A DNA stretch of 33,094 bases from Candidatus Segatella caccae (lineage in GTDB: Bacteria; Bacteroidota; Bacteroidia; Bacteroidales; Bacteroidaceae): the NCBI GenBank assembly GCA_900556395.1, contig USOQ01000023.1, positions 1-33,094 of the forward strand, written 5' to 3'. Under the pieces are notes generated by a model. That model made no database searches and was not told where the DNA came from. It was given only the letters and a program-made list of their open reading frames with translations. The translations under genes and the position numbers were made by a program. Positions 8,340 through 16,958 of this stretch are shown in pieces. How positions within the stretch are numbered: position 1 is the stretch's first letter; each line of letters starts with the position of its first letter.

Positions 8340-9460
8340 CCAAGAGAAGAATAGTGAGAGGAGTGCTGTTGTGTGCTTCTCTTTTTTTCGTATTTACAGT
8401 CGAGGGACAAGTGTCTCGAACGGCTATTCGTGCTAAGTTGTGGCACGTTGTGCGCGAGAATGCTCCAAAAAGTTTTCCTAAGACCGTTTCGCCAGGAAAC
8501 TATAGTGGTATAACTCATCTGCATGATGACATTTATGCTGTTGTCAGTGATAAGTCTGACAGTGCATTGTATTTCAACTTTCGCATCCAGGTGAATCCCC
8601 AGACAGGAGAGCTTGAGAACGTAGAAAACTTAGGTTTTACTCAGATGGTTCATGAGCGGGGACTCGACCATGAAGCCATAGCTAAAGTTTACGATTCTAC
8701 TTTAGTTTTAGCCAGCGAAGGATTGTTTCGTATTGCAGAATATCCTTTTCATGGCGATGATTACATTTGGTCGTATAGTCAACCTTCGGCAGATTTTCAT
8801 CCAAACTATGGTTACGAGTCTTTAGCTTACGACTCAGTTCGCCATTACCTATGGACTATAACAGAGAGTACATTGCGTAAGGATGGTGAGGCATCTTCAT
8901 GGCGCAATGGTTTGACCAACCGATTACGACTTTTTGCCTTCGATTGGCGTGAGAATCAGGATCAAGATTCTGAATGTCGTGTTGGCGAGCACCCTATAGC
9001 AGTATCTTATGCTTACCAAATGGACAAGCCCAAAGCCCGTAAACAAGCATTGCACTATGCTATGGGTGTAAGCGAATTATGCGTACTCCCTGATGGACAA
9101 CTATTGGTGTTAGAGCGTGAAGTGTTTGTACCCAAAGCTAAGATAGGAGCCTTTTGCCAATGCAAGCTTTATCTTGTCAATCCCAGTGCCGAGCATCCTT
9201 TTGACATGTCTGCTTCTTTCCAGACGGACGAAGTGCCAACTATGAGAAAGACATTACTTACTCAGTGGACAACTCGTCTCACTCTGTTTTCGCGTTCTTT
9301 TGCCAACTATGAGGGGATGTGCCTTGGTCCGCAGTTGGCAGATGGTTCTTGGGTTTTGATATTACTTTCCGATTCCCAAGATCAATATGCTGGTGTTTTA
9401 AAAGACTGGTTTAAGACTATCGTTATTGCTCCTTTGCAAGATGTAGAGAACCAGAAGTAA
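8336..9460 (+). CDS. Secreted esterase-like/phytase-like protein
   Basis: From the ATG at 8336 the protein has 374 residues. It starts with a signal peptide (basic TKRR, hydrophobic VLLCASLFFVF, likely cut after VEG). The rest resembles the esterase-like activity of phytase family: NYSGITHLHDDIYAVVSD (about 45-62), RGLDHEAIA, YGYESLAYD, ANYEGMCLGP, probably a beta-propeller. The substrate is unknown; a phosphoester is a guess from the family name only. The start was chosen for the ATGA overlap with the preceding gene; in-frame ATGs at 8315 and 8330 are alternatives. It ends the unit that begins at 5319. Confidence 0.83.
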   Translation: MTKRRIVRGVLLCASLFFVFTVEGQVSRTAIRAKLWHVVRENAPKSFPKTVSPGNYSGITHLHDDIYAVVSDKSDSALYFNFRIQVNPQTGELENVENLGFTQMVHERGLDHEAIAKVYDSTLVLASEGLFRIAEYPFHGDDYIWSYSQPSADFHPNYGYESLAYDSVRHYLWTITESTLRKDGEASSWRNGLTNRLRLFAFDWRENQDQDSECRVGEHPIAVSYAYQMDKPKARKQALHYAMGVSELCVLPDGQLLVLEREVFVPKAKIGAFCQCKLYLVNPSAEHPFDMSASFQTDEVPTMRKTLLTQWTTRLTLFSRSFANYEGMCLGPQLADGSWVLILLSDSQDQYAGVLKDWFKTIVIAPLQDVENQK

Positions 9461-9484
9461 AAACATACAAACCCAACTAACAGA

Positions 9485-9516
9485 AGAGGGGTATACCATC
9501 ATCGGTATACCCCTCT
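9485..9516. terminator. Perfect 13-bp palindrome between convergent genes
   Basis: AGAGGGGTATACC (9485-9497) and its exact complement (9504-9516) flank a 6-nt loop. It sits between convergent genes, where a terminator is expected, but neither side has a clear T-run. Confidence 0.55.
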
Positions 9517-9586
9517 CAATTAACTCTCTAATTTGTTTAAAAGTTTCGCATATAATATTTTAGTTTTGATATATCTGTTATTGTTT

Positions 9587-10546
9587 TTATCTTCTGCCGC
9601 CGAAAGAACTACCTCCTGCATTTCCGCGACTTCCTCCGAAAGATCCACTATGGTTTCCGAATGAGCGGTTAGAACCACTTGAATTACCTCCGAACGAGCG
9701 GAAACCTTCTCTCGAACTATTACCAAAAGAGCGGTTGGGCGTGGTTGATGGTGTGCCAAACGAACGATTGTTGTCTCTCGAATTGCTGCCGAACGAACGG
9801 TTATTGTCTCTCGAGCTGTTTCCGAAAGAGCGGTTGTTGTCTCTTGAACCACTACCAAACGAACGATTAGGCGTGTTTGATGATGTGCCAAACGAGCGGT
9901 TGTTGTTTCTTGAAGCATTGCCGAACGAGCGGTTGTTGCCCCATTGACGGTCTTGTGTGACCGTAGTGCGGGTGCTGCTCTGTCGCGTCATATTGCCGAA
10001 ACTCTTTCCTCTACCATAGTCTCCGCGGTTGAATCCATCTCTCATACCCACTCGTGGATTGCCGTTAGTGTGTGGTCTTCCATAGGAACGGCCACAATAC
10101 CAACTTCTTCCACCATTCATGTGCCAGCTATGTCCGCCTCTGTATACGGTGTAGAAGTGAGGACGTCCGAAGAAATAGTAGTCTCTGCGAGGGTATCTTG
10201 CATAGATGCCGAAGTGCCAATAACCACCATCCCAGTAGAGTGGGCGGTAGAAGTAAGCAGCATTCAGATAGGTTCTGTACTGCCAGTCGAGAAGTATGTA
10301 GCTTAAGTCAGCATTGCGCTGTCTCCAGTAAGCCCCATACAGATCGTCGTAGCTATTTATCCCCATGAGGTAGTCGAGATTTACTTCGTATGCAGCTTCG
10401 TACTGGTCGTCTGTAAGATTCAACTCGTATGCCATTTTATCAGTCAAGAAAAGAGCCTGCTGACGTGCCTGCTCATAGCTCATGGCTGATGCGGTAGAAA
10501 CTGTCATAACCAACAGTGTAACCATAGCTAATATAAACTTCTTCAT
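9587..10546 (-). CDS. Secreted protein with nine 11-residue RSFG repeats
   Basis: A 319-residue exported protein. A signal peptide (MKKFILAMVTLLVMTVSTASA) is followed by a helical domain, about residues 22-100, with the pattern LTDKMAYELNLTDDQYEAAYEVN, resembling small periplasmic helical sensors. A Tyr/Trp/Arg-rich middle follows (about 100-180). The C-terminal third is a low-complexity tract of nine RSFG-centred units whose arginines fall at residues 206, 217, 228, 239, 250, 261, 272, 283 and 294, then a Gly/Ser tail. Asn, Arg, Ser, Gly and Phe dominate and acidic residues are few, so the tail is basic and disordered; binding to nucleic acid, polysaccharide or cell wall is conceivable but unproven. 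It has its own promoter. Confidence 0.85.
   Translation of the reverse strand: MKKFILAMVTLLVMTVSTASAMSYEQARQQALFLTDKMAYELNLTDDQYEAAYEVNLDYLMGINSYDDLYGAYWRQRNADLSYILLDWQYRTYLNAAYFYRPLYWDGGYWHFGIYARYPRRDYYFFGRPHFYTVYRGGHSWHMNGGRSWYCGRSYGRPHTNGNPRVGMRDGFNRGDYGRGKSFGNMTRQSSTRTTVTQDRQWGNNRSFGNASRNNNRSFGTSSNTPNRSFGSGSRDNNRSFGNSSRDNNRSFGSNSRDNNRSFGTPSTTPNRSFGNSSREGFRSFGGNSSGSNRSFGNHSGSFGGSRGNAGGSSFGGRR
9635..9937 (-). repeat. 33-bp tandem repeat, nine units, within the secreted protein gene
   Basis: Nine in-frame units of 33 bp encode (N)NRSFGxxSRD-like 11-mers. Unit length is exactly constant, while third codon positions and the xx residues vary, so the array is partly diverged. Confidence 0.9.
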
Positions 10547-10597
10547 AATTTTATTGTTTTAAAGAGTTGTTATTCTTGTTCTTGTTGTTTTACGTTG

Positions 10598-10605
10598 CAA
10601 AGATA
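10598..10605 (-). promoter_or_regulatory. -7 box for the repeat-protein gene
   Basis: On the minus strand this reads TATCTTTG, a full match to TAnnTTTG, 51 bp upstream of the start codon at 10546. No clear -33 box was seen. Confidence 0.6.
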
Positions 10606-10719
10606 GCCTAAAAGGATTTATGAAGAAAAGGATTTTCCCTAAACAGGTGTGGGAAATTCCCTAAACCCTTGTTTTATGCCTCAAAATAAGGTCGAAGTCT
10701 ATGAAAAGTATCCTTTTTC

Positions 10720-10750
10720 TTGGCTAAAAGTAAACTTTTTCCTATTTTTG
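10720..10750 (+). promoter_or_regulatory. Promoter of the Wzi-like gene
   Basis: TTG (10720-10722), 20 nt, TATTTTTG (10743-10750). The TTG that could be read as an upstream start codon is better explained as the -33 box. Confidence 0.65.
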
Positions 10751-10776
10751 CAGAGAAATATAAATCTTTAATTGAT

Positions 10777-12381
10777 ATGAAATTTGTTAATAAGAAACAC
10801 CTTATTATAATCTTGTTAGTTTTGTGGATGATACCTCGTGCAACATACGCTCAGTATGCGTGGCAAGATGGTGCAGAACCAGGTAACCTTGATTTAGGGC
10901 ATGACATACGATATAATATAGAACTGCAAGGCTCTTTCTCTCATGGCAAGACCCCACTATGGCTTAATGCCAATAAGTATGGTCTATCTTCGCTTTCTTC
11001 CACGAATGGTTATCTACGGGGTAGTGCAGTTCGTCCGCTGTCTGTCGATTCGGCACGTCGATGGGGGATAGGTTATGGTGTCGATGTAGCTGTTCCTTTG
11101 CATTATACCAGTCATGTCGTCGTGCAGCAAGCCTTTGTAGAGGCACGTTGGCTTCATGGCGTACTGAGTGTAGGAGCCAAGGAATATCCCATGGAGTTGA
11201 AGAATCAGACACTGAGTAGCGGTAGTCAGACATTGGGTATCAATGCCCGTCCTGTGCCACAAGTTCGACTTGCGCTTCCTGAATATTGGACGATTCCAGC
11301 TTTGGGGCGCTGGTTACAACTGAAAGGTCATGTGGCTTTTGGTGTGATGACTGACGACAACTGGCAGAAAGACTTCACTCAGTGTCGCAGCAAGTATGCC
11401 GAGCGTGTGCTCTATCACAGCAAAGCTGGTTTTCTGCGTATCGGCAATGAGGAGCGCTTCTGTCCTTGGAGTATAGAGTTAGGTCTTGAGATGGCAGCCG
11501 AGTTTGGTGGCAATCTCTATCATTATGGTGCCAATGGTGAGATGGAACAGATCCCTACAGGTTCGGGCTTCAAGGATTTCTTTCATGCCTTTATTCCCAG
11601 TGGCGCTGATGCCACCGATGGTGCCTATGCCAATGTAGAGGGTAATCACTTAGGAAGTTGGCTGATGCGTGTAAACTATAAGGCTGACACCTGGCACATC
11701 GGTATTTATGCCGATCATTTCTTCGAGGATCACAGTCAGATGTTCTTCCTCGACTATGATGGTTATGGCGAGGGTGATGAATGGCAAGACCGTAAGAAGA
11801 ACAGATATTATAGATATAAGTTGAAGGACATCATGCTTGGTGCCGAACTGAATCTTCCTTATGGGCGATGGCTACGCAATGTAGTGTTCGAGTATCTCTA
11901 CACCAAGTATCAGAGTGGACCTTTCAATCACGACCATACGATGAACATTCCTGACCACCTGGCTGGCATGGACGACTATTACAATCACGGCAACTATCCA
12001 GGCTGGCAGCACTGGGGACAGGTGATAGGCAATCCGCTCTATCGTTCGCCCATCTACAATACAGCAGGCGACCTTTACGTACACAACAACCGTTTCGTAG
12101 CCTTCCATCTTGGTTTTGATGGTCAGCCTACTTCTCGCTTGGGTTATCGCGTGTTGGCCACTTATCAGAAGGGTTGGGGAACCTATCAAGACCCTTTTAC
12201 CAAGCCCCACCACAATGTAAGCTTCCTTGCTGAGGCCCATTATCGCTTTGCTCATGGCTGGCATGTCAAGGGTGGATATGCCATGGATTTTGGTAGCGAC
12301 AAGATGTTGGGCCATAATGCTGGTTTTCAGTTCACTGTGGGCAAGTCGGGTGTTTTTGATTTGGGTAAAAAGAAGAAGTAA
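10777..12381 (+). CDS. Wzi-like capsule assembly outer-membrane protein
   Basis: From the ATG at 10777 the protein has 534 residues: a signal peptide (KKHLIIILLVLWMIPRATYA, cut before QYAWQ) and a beta-barrel body of alternating aromatic and polar strands. The pattern GKTPLWLNANKYGLSS, AFVEARWLHGVLSVGAKEYP and RPVPQVRLALPEYWTIP is typical of the capsule assembly protein Wzi family, which anchors group 1-type capsule to the outer membrane. No capsule polymerisation genes lie nearby, so it may serve another surface glycan. A longer in-frame TTG start at 10720 overlaps the promoter. A lipoprotein gene follows by 23 bp, suggesting joint expression. Confidence 0.82.
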   Translation: MKFVNKKHLIIILLVLWMIPRATYAQYAWQDGAEPGNLDLGHDIRYNIELQGSFSHGKTPLWLNANKYGLSSLSSTNGYLRGSAVRPLSVDSARRWGIGYGVDVAVPLHYTSHVVVQQAFVEARWLHGVLSVGAKEYPMELKNQTLSSGSQTLGINARPVPQVRLALPEYWTIPALGRWLQLKGHVAFGVMTDDNWQKDFTQCRSKYAERVLYHSKAGFLRIGNEERFCPWSIELGLEMAAEFGGNLYHYGANGEMEQIPTGSGFKDFFHAFIPSGADATDGAYANVEGNHLGSWLMRVNYKADTWHIGIYADHFFEDHSQMFFLDYDGYGEGDEWQDRKKNRYYRYKLKDIMLGAELNLPYGRWLRNVVFEYLYTKYQSGPFNHDHTMNIPDHLAGMDDYYNHGNYPGWQHWGQVIGNPLYRSPIYNTAGDLYVHNNRFVAFHLGFDGQPTSRLGYRVLATYQKGWGTYQDPFTKPHHNVSFLAEAHYRFAHGWHVKGGYAMDFGSDKMLGHNAGFQFTVGKSGVFDLGKKKK

Positions 12382-12404
12382 CGCATAGACATAGAAGTAA
12401 CAAT

Positions 12405-12929
12405 ATGACAATGAAAAAGCAAAACCGAAATATGAAATCGAATGTAAGACGACAGCGCTCTATGGCAGCTGTAGGTATGGCAGCGGTGGCTGGCTTGCTG
12501 TTGGCGTTGGGCTCACTATCCTCATGTACCCTCGAGACAAGTAGTAATGGTAATCTTGATGGTTACTGGCATCTTGAGAGCATTGATACATTGGCAACAG
12601 GGCATACAGGCGACTACTCCAATCGTCGTTTCTTTTGGGGTATAGAACATCGCCTGATCAGTGTTTCTGATATCGACCGTGAGGGAAGAACAGGCTATTA
12701 TTTCCGCTTCGAGCAGACAGGTGACAGTCTTTTCTTAGGTAAGGCCTATAAGAATAATTGGCATCAGGATAATGGCGAGAATGGTGGCGATATTCCTGTC
12801 GATGATGTAGAGGTTTTACGCTATTATGGTGTCAACGAACTTGAGGAGCATTTTGCCAAAGAAGCCCTTAGTGGGAGCAAGATGGTGCTTCGTTCAAAAA
12901 CCCTTCGCCTGAAGTTCCGTAGGTTTTAA
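12405..12929 (+). CDS. Lipocalin-like lipoprotein
   Basis: A 174-residue lipoprotein. A long basic N-region is followed by a hydrophobic helix and the lipobox LSSC (Cys at about residue 41). The mature part starts NGNLDGYWHLESIDTL, the opening strand of lipocalin-like domains (DUF4847 type) common in Bacteroidales, and stays beta-rich. Ligand unknown. It starts 23 bp after the Wzi-like gene. ATGs at 12411 and 12420 are possible alternative starts. Confidence 0.72.
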   Translation: MTMKKQNRNMKSNVRRQRSMAAVGMAAVAGLLLALGSLSSCTLETSSNGNLDGYWHLESIDTLATGHTGDYSNRRFFWGIEHRLISVSDIDREGRTGYYFRFEQTGDSLFLGKAYKNNWHQDNGENGGDIPVDDVEVLRYYGVNELEEHFAKEALSGSKMVLRSKTLRLKFRRF

Positions 12930-13043
12930 TCGCGATCATACATTCCACACATAACATTTAATATATTCCATTTAACGTTAGGTATTGGGCACACAATAAG
13001 AAAACGTTTGCGTTCCTTTTTTTTTGAAAATATCACATTTTTG

Positions 13044-13074
13044 TTTGCCAATTATAAATAATGTATTATCTTTG
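13044..13074 (+). promoter_or_regulatory. Promoter of the rseC-rnf operon
   Basis: TTTG (13044-13047), 19 nt, TATCTTTG (13067-13074), 85 bp before the first gene. The rest of the 230-bp gap 12930-13159 is AT-rich with no other clear feature. Confidence 0.8.
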
Positions 13075-13159
13075 CAAGTAAAATAACTTTGTAAACTCGA
13101 CTTAGCAAAATAGCTAATGAAGTGGAGTAAGCAAAAGATATAAGAACAAGAATTACTAC

Positions 13160-13573
13160 ATGAACAACAAGATAAAACATTCGGGTGTAGTAGACGGAGT
13201 AGAAGAAAGTTGTGTGCGTGTGCGCATCCTTCAGTCGTCTGCCTGTAGCGCCTGCAAAGTGGCTTCGCACTGCAATGCCTCCGAAACTAAGGAAAAACTG
13301 ATAGAGGTATCTACAGCAGAAGCAGAAAAGTACCATGTGGGCGAACATGTCAGGGTGGTTGCCGATGCAGGTGTTGGTTTTCGAGCCAGTTGGTATGGCT
13401 ATCTTCTGCCCTTGTTGCTGATGGTTATCGCTTTGGTGACAACTCTGAAGATGACAAGTTCCGAAGGTGTGGCAGCACTCTTTTCTTTAGGCATATTGAT
13501 TCCTTATTATATATGTCTTTATATGCTACGCAGCAAGCTGAAGCGTAGCCTAAGTTTCTTCATAGAGAAGTAA
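13160..13573 (+). CDS. RseC/MucC-like SoxR-reducing system protein
   Basis: A 137-residue inner-membrane protein. The N-terminal part has the cysteine cluster CSACKVASHC (about residues 29-38) of RseC proteins, followed by a beta-rich domain, two adjacent membrane helices (about 75-95 and 102-120) and a basic tail. In E. coli, RseC works with the Rsx (Rnf) complex to keep SoxR reduced; in Bacteroidales it is regularly the first gene of the rnf operon, with an uncertain role. rnfB begins 60 bp downstream. Confidence 0.88.
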   Translation: MNNKIKHSGVVDGVEESCVRVRILQSSACSACKVASHCNASETKEKLIEVSTAEAEKYHVGEHVRVVADAGVGFRASWYGYLLPLLLMVIALVTTLKMTSSEGVAALFSLGILIPYYICLYMLRSKLKRSLSFFIEK

Positions 13574-13633
13574 GCCATATTTTGAAAAATCCAATAGTTA
13601 ACAATATTAATAACTAAAACAAATACAAAGATT

Positions 13634-14563
13634 ATGAATTTTATTTTGATTGCAGTCTTGGTACTTGGAGTTATTGCGCTTATAGCCGCATTAGTACTCT
13701 TTGTAGTATCCAAGAAGTTTGCCGTCGAAGAGGACCCTCGATTAGGTCAGGTGGGCGAGATTCTGCCTGGAGCCAATTGTGGTGGTTGCGGCTTTGCTGG
13801 ATGTTCTGGCATGGCAGCAGCACTTGTCAAGGGAGCCGATGCCGGTAGCATCGAAGGGCTGATGTGTCCTGTGGGTGGTGCCGACGTGATGGGCAAAGTG
13901 GCTGACCTCTTAGGCATTGCAGTGGCCAACACCGATCCTATGGTGGCAGTAGTGCGTTGTAATGGTTCTTGCGAGCATCGTCCTCGCATCGCCGAGTATG
14001 ATGGTTTGCACACCTGTGCAGCCATGCACTCTTGTGGAGCTGGCGAGACAGGTTGCGGCTTTGGCTGTTTGGGCTGTGGCGATTGCGTTTCAGCCTGCCA
14101 GTTTGGAGCCCTCTCTATCAATCCTGAGACAGGTCTTCCTGAGGTCGACGAAGAGAAGTGTACTGGCTGTGGTGCCTGTGTCAAGGCTTGTCCACGCCAC
14201 ATCATTGAGCTTCGCAAGAAGGGTCCTAAGGGACGTCGTGTGTATGTTCAGTGTGTCAATCACGACAAGGGTGCTGTAGCCAAGAAGGCTTGTAGCGCAG
14301 CTTGTATCGGCTGCGGTAAGTGCCAGAAAGTCTGCAAGTTTGATGCTATCACTATTGAGAATAATGTGGCTTATGTAGACTTCAATAAGTGTCGCATGTG
14401 TACCAAGTGTGTTGATGAGTGCCCCACAGGTGCTCTCGTGAAAGTTAATTTCCCTGTTAAGAAGGCTAAGCCAGTAGAGGCTGCTCCTGCAGAGACTCCT
14501 GTAGTAGCTCCAGTAGCGCCCAAGGCAGAGACTTCAGAAGTAAAGAAGGAGGAACAAGCATGA
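13634..14563 (+). CDS. rnfB: Rnf electron transport complex subunit B
   Basis: A 309-residue iron-sulfur subunit. An N-terminal anchor helix (about 2-26) is followed by the 4Fe-4S domain with C49, C52, C57 and C78. Four ferredoxin-type CxxCxxCxxxC clusters begin near C145, C176, C224 and C253. A Pro/Ala/Lys-rich tail ends the protein. RnfB accepts electrons from ferredoxin and passes them into the membrane complex. The stop overlaps the rnfC start by 4 bp. The gene order B-C-D-G-E-A is the Bacteroidetes and Clostridium-like variant with A last. Confidence 0.97.
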   Translation: MNFILIAVLVLGVIALIAALVLFVVSKKFAVEEDPRLGQVGEILPGANCGGCGFAGCSGMAAALVKGADAGSIEGLMCPVGGADVMGKVADLLGIAVANTDPMVAVVRCNGSCEHRPRIAEYDGLHTCAAMHSCGAGETGCGFGCLGCGDCVSACQFGALSINPETGLPEVDEEKCTGCGACVKACPRHIIELRKKGPKGRRVYVQCVNHDKGAVAKKACSAACIGCGKCQKVCKFDAITIENNVAYVDFNKCRMCTKCVDECPTGALVKVNFPVKKAKPVEAAPAETPVVAPVAPKAETSEVKKEEQA

Positions 14564-15912
14564 AGTTGAGAACATTTAGAATAGGTGGAGTTCATCCAGA
14601 AGAGAATAAGATTACAGCCGAGATGCCCACCCAGGTGGCAGCCCTTCCTAAGCAAGCCATATTTCCACTCGGTCAGCACATCGGTGCTCCTGCCAAACCT
14701 GTAGTTGCCAAGGGTGACAAGGTGAAGGTAGGTACTCTGCTTGCTGAGGCTGGTGGTTTTGTGAGTGCTCCCATCTACAGTTCTGTTTCAGGAACTGTCT
14801 TCAAGGTAGACCAGTCTATCGACGCTACCGGTTATCGCAAACCCTGCATTATCATCAATGTAGAAGGCGACGAGTGGGAGGAGAGTATCGACCGTACCGA
14901 CAAGTTGGAAACGGTGGAGGCGCATCCCGAACTGACCCCCGAAGAGATTGTCAACCGCATCAAGGTGGCAGGTGTGACAGGTATGGGTGGTGCAGGTTTC
15001 CCCACTTTCATCAAGTTGTGTCCACCCCCAGGAGCCAAGGCCGAGTGTGTCATCATCAATGGCGTGGAGTGTGAGCCTTATATTACAGCCGACTATCGCC
15101 TGATGATGGAGCATGCCGATGAGATTCTCGTAGGTTTGAATCTCTTGATGAAGGCAGCCAAAGTAGAAAAAGGTTACATCGGTATAGAGGACAACAAACC
15201 AGCTGCTATCCAACTCTTCGAGGAAAAGACAGCAGCCGATTCTCGTATCGAGATAGTACCATTGGCCAAGAAATACCCACAGGGTGGCGAGAAGCAGTTG
15301 GTTGATGCCGTTATCCGTCGTCAGGTGCCAGCACCTCCTGCTATCCCTGTCAATGTTGGAGCAATCGTTCAGAACGTAGGTACTGCCTTTGCTGTATATC
15401 AGGCAGTTATGAAGAACAAGCCTTTGTTCGAGCGTTATACCACCGTCACCGGTAAGCAGGTCAAGAATCCAGGCAACTTCCTTGTTCGTATGGGCACACC
15501 ATTCTCTCAGATGATAGAGGCTTGTGGCGGTTTGCCAGAGGGCGACAACAAAGTATTGGCAGGAGGACCTATGATGGGTAAGGCTGTTATCAGCTTGGAT
15601 GTTCCTGTCACCAAGGGTACCAACTCCATCACCGTCCTGACCGATGCCGACGCTCACCGCAAGAAGGCAGAGCCATGTATCCGTTGTGCCAAGTGTGTGG
15701 AGGCTTGTCCTATGGGCTTAGAGCCATACCTGCTTGCCACATTGAGCGTGATGAAGGAGTATGAGCGCTTGGAGTCAGAAGAGGTAACCTCTTGTATCGC
15801 CTGCGGTTCATGCCAGTTTACCTGTCCTTCACACCGTCCTATCCTCGACAACATTATCGGCGGTAAGGCAGCAGTGATGGGCATCATCCGTGCTCGCAAC
15901 ACCAAGAAGTAA
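14560..15912 (+). CDS. rnfC: Rnf electron transport complex subunit C
   Basis: A 450-residue subunit that carries the NAD(H) and FMN sites at the cytoplasmic face. The N-terminal barrel-sandwich region contains GGVHPEENK. The nucleotide-binding motif GMGGAGFPTFIKL lies near residues 142-154, and EPYITADYRLM follows. Two 4Fe-4S clusters are at the C-terminus: CIRCAKCVEACP (about 373-384) and CIACGSCQFTCP (about 412-423). It lacks the long C-terminal repeat extension of E. coli RsxC. Translation is coupled to rnfB by ATGA overlap. Confidence 0.97.
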   Translation: MKLRTFRIGGVHPEENKITAEMPTQVAALPKQAIFPLGQHIGAPAKPVVAKGDKVKVGTLLAEAGGFVSAPIYSSVSGTVFKVDQSIDATGYRKPCIIINVEGDEWEESIDRTDKLETVEAHPELTPEEIVNRIKVAGVTGMGGAGFPTFIKLCPPPGAKAECVIINGVECEPYITADYRLMMEHADEILVGLNLLMKAAKVEKGYIGIEDNKPAAIQLFEEKTAADSRIEIVPLAKKYPQGGEKQLVDAVIRRQVPAPPAIPVNVGAIVQNVGTAFAVYQAVMKNKPLFERYTTVTGKQVKNPGNFLVRMGTPFSQMIEACGGLPEGDNKVLAGGPMMGKAVISLDVPVTKGTNSITVLTDADAHRKKAEPCIRCAKCVEACPMGLEPYLLATLSVMKEYERLESEEVTSCIACGSCQFTCPSHRPILDNIIGGKAAVMGIIRARNTKK

Positions 15913-15944
15913 TCTATTGTTAACTTCCCAACACAAAATAAAAA

Positions 15945-16946
15945 ATGAGTAAATTAATCGTTTCATTATCGCCACATGCCCATGGCAACGAGTCGGTGGA
16001 GAAGAACATGTACGGAGTGATTGTAGCTCTCGTACCCGCCATCTTGGCCTCTTTCTATTTCTTCGGCCTGGGTTCAGCAGTAGTACTGCTTACCTCTGTG
16101 GCAGCCTGCGTCTTCTTCGAGTGGGCTATAACAAAATACATTCTCAAGGCAGAGACCAGCTTGCTTGATGGTTCTGCCATCATCACAGGTCTCTTGCTCG
16201 GCATGAACCTACCCAGCAACCTTCCTCTTTGGATTATCATCATCGGTGCCTTGTTTGCCATTGGCGTTGGTAAGATGAGCTTTGGAGGTTTAGGCAATAA
16301 CCCTTTCAACCCCGCTTTGGTAGGCCGTTGTTTCCTGCTCGTTAGTTTCCCGGCGCAGATGACTTCATGGCCAGTGGCAGGTCAGCTGTTCAGCTATACC
16401 GATGCTACGACAGCAGCCACCCCTTTGGCCATCATGAAGACAGCCATCAAGACAGGCGACAGCTCTGTGCTTCAACAGTTGCCCGACTCTCTTAGTCTTC
16501 TCTTTGGAGCTACAGGCGAAGGCTTCGGAGCAGGTACTACAGGTGAGGTTTGTGCCATCGCCATCCTGCTCGGTTTGGCATACATGCTCTGGAAGAAGGT
16601 CATCACCTGGCACATTCCAGTAAGCATCATCGCTACCGTGTTTATCTTCAGCGGATTGATGCACCTGGCCAATCCCGTGTATGCCAATCCTTTTGCCGTT
16701 ATCCTTAGCGGAGGTTTGATGTTGGGTGCCATCTTTATGGCCACCGACTATGTCACATCGCCCATGACTCACAAGGGAATGCTCATCTATGGTGTGTGCA
16801 TTGGTTTGCTGACGGTCATCATTCGCAACTGGGGAAGCTATCCCGAAGGAATGTCGTTCGCCATTCTTATCATGAATGCGTTTACACCTCTTATTAACAC
16901 CTATGTCAAACCCAAGCGCTTCGGCGAGAAGCCTGCAAAGAAATAA
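15945..16946 (+). CDS. rnfD: Rnf electron transport complex subunit D
   Basis: A 333-residue polytopic membrane subunit related to NqrB. Several long hydrophobic helices are visible. The GGLGNNPFNPALVGR segment (about 114-128) is a family signature. The covalent FMN site is likely T159 in DATTAATPLA. It forms the membrane core with RnfG, RnfE and RnfA that couples electron transfer to Na+ or H+ movement. rnfG follows by 12 bp with a strong AAGGAGGAAAA ribosome site between. Confidence 0.96.
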   Translation: MSKLIVSLSPHAHGNESVEKNMYGVIVALVPAILASFYFFGLGSAVVLLTSVAACVFFEWAITKYILKAETSLLDGSAIITGLLLGMNLPSNLPLWIIIIGALFAIGVGKMSFGGLGNNPFNPALVGRCFLLVSFPAQMTSWPVAGQLFSYTDATTAATPLAIMKTAIKTGDSSVLQQLPDSLSLLFGATGEGFGAGTTGEVCAIAILLGLAYMLWKKVITWHIPVSIIATVFIFSGLMHLANPVYANPFAVILSGGLMLGAIFMATDYVTSPMTHKGMLIYGVCIGLLTVIIRNWGSYPEGMSFAILIMNAFTPLINTYVKPKRFGEKPAKK

Positions 16947-16958
16947 GGAGGAAAAGTC

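Noticed and set aside
9635..9937. CRISPR array
   Set aside because: The regular 33-bp units are contiguous and coding, with no spacers; no CRISPR array was seen anywhere in the window.
9520..9947. Repetitive open frames on both strands over the RSFG array
   Set aside because: They are frame-shifted or antisense readings of the same 33-bp repeat; only the frame with a signal peptide and constant RSFG motif is credible.
10720..10776. TTG start giving a longer Wzi-like protein
   Set aside because: The TTG coincides with the -33 box and the extension precedes a clean signal peptide starting at 10777.
14788..15657. Long open frame antisense to rnfC
   Set aside because: It lies wholly inside a certain gene and its translation has no family features.
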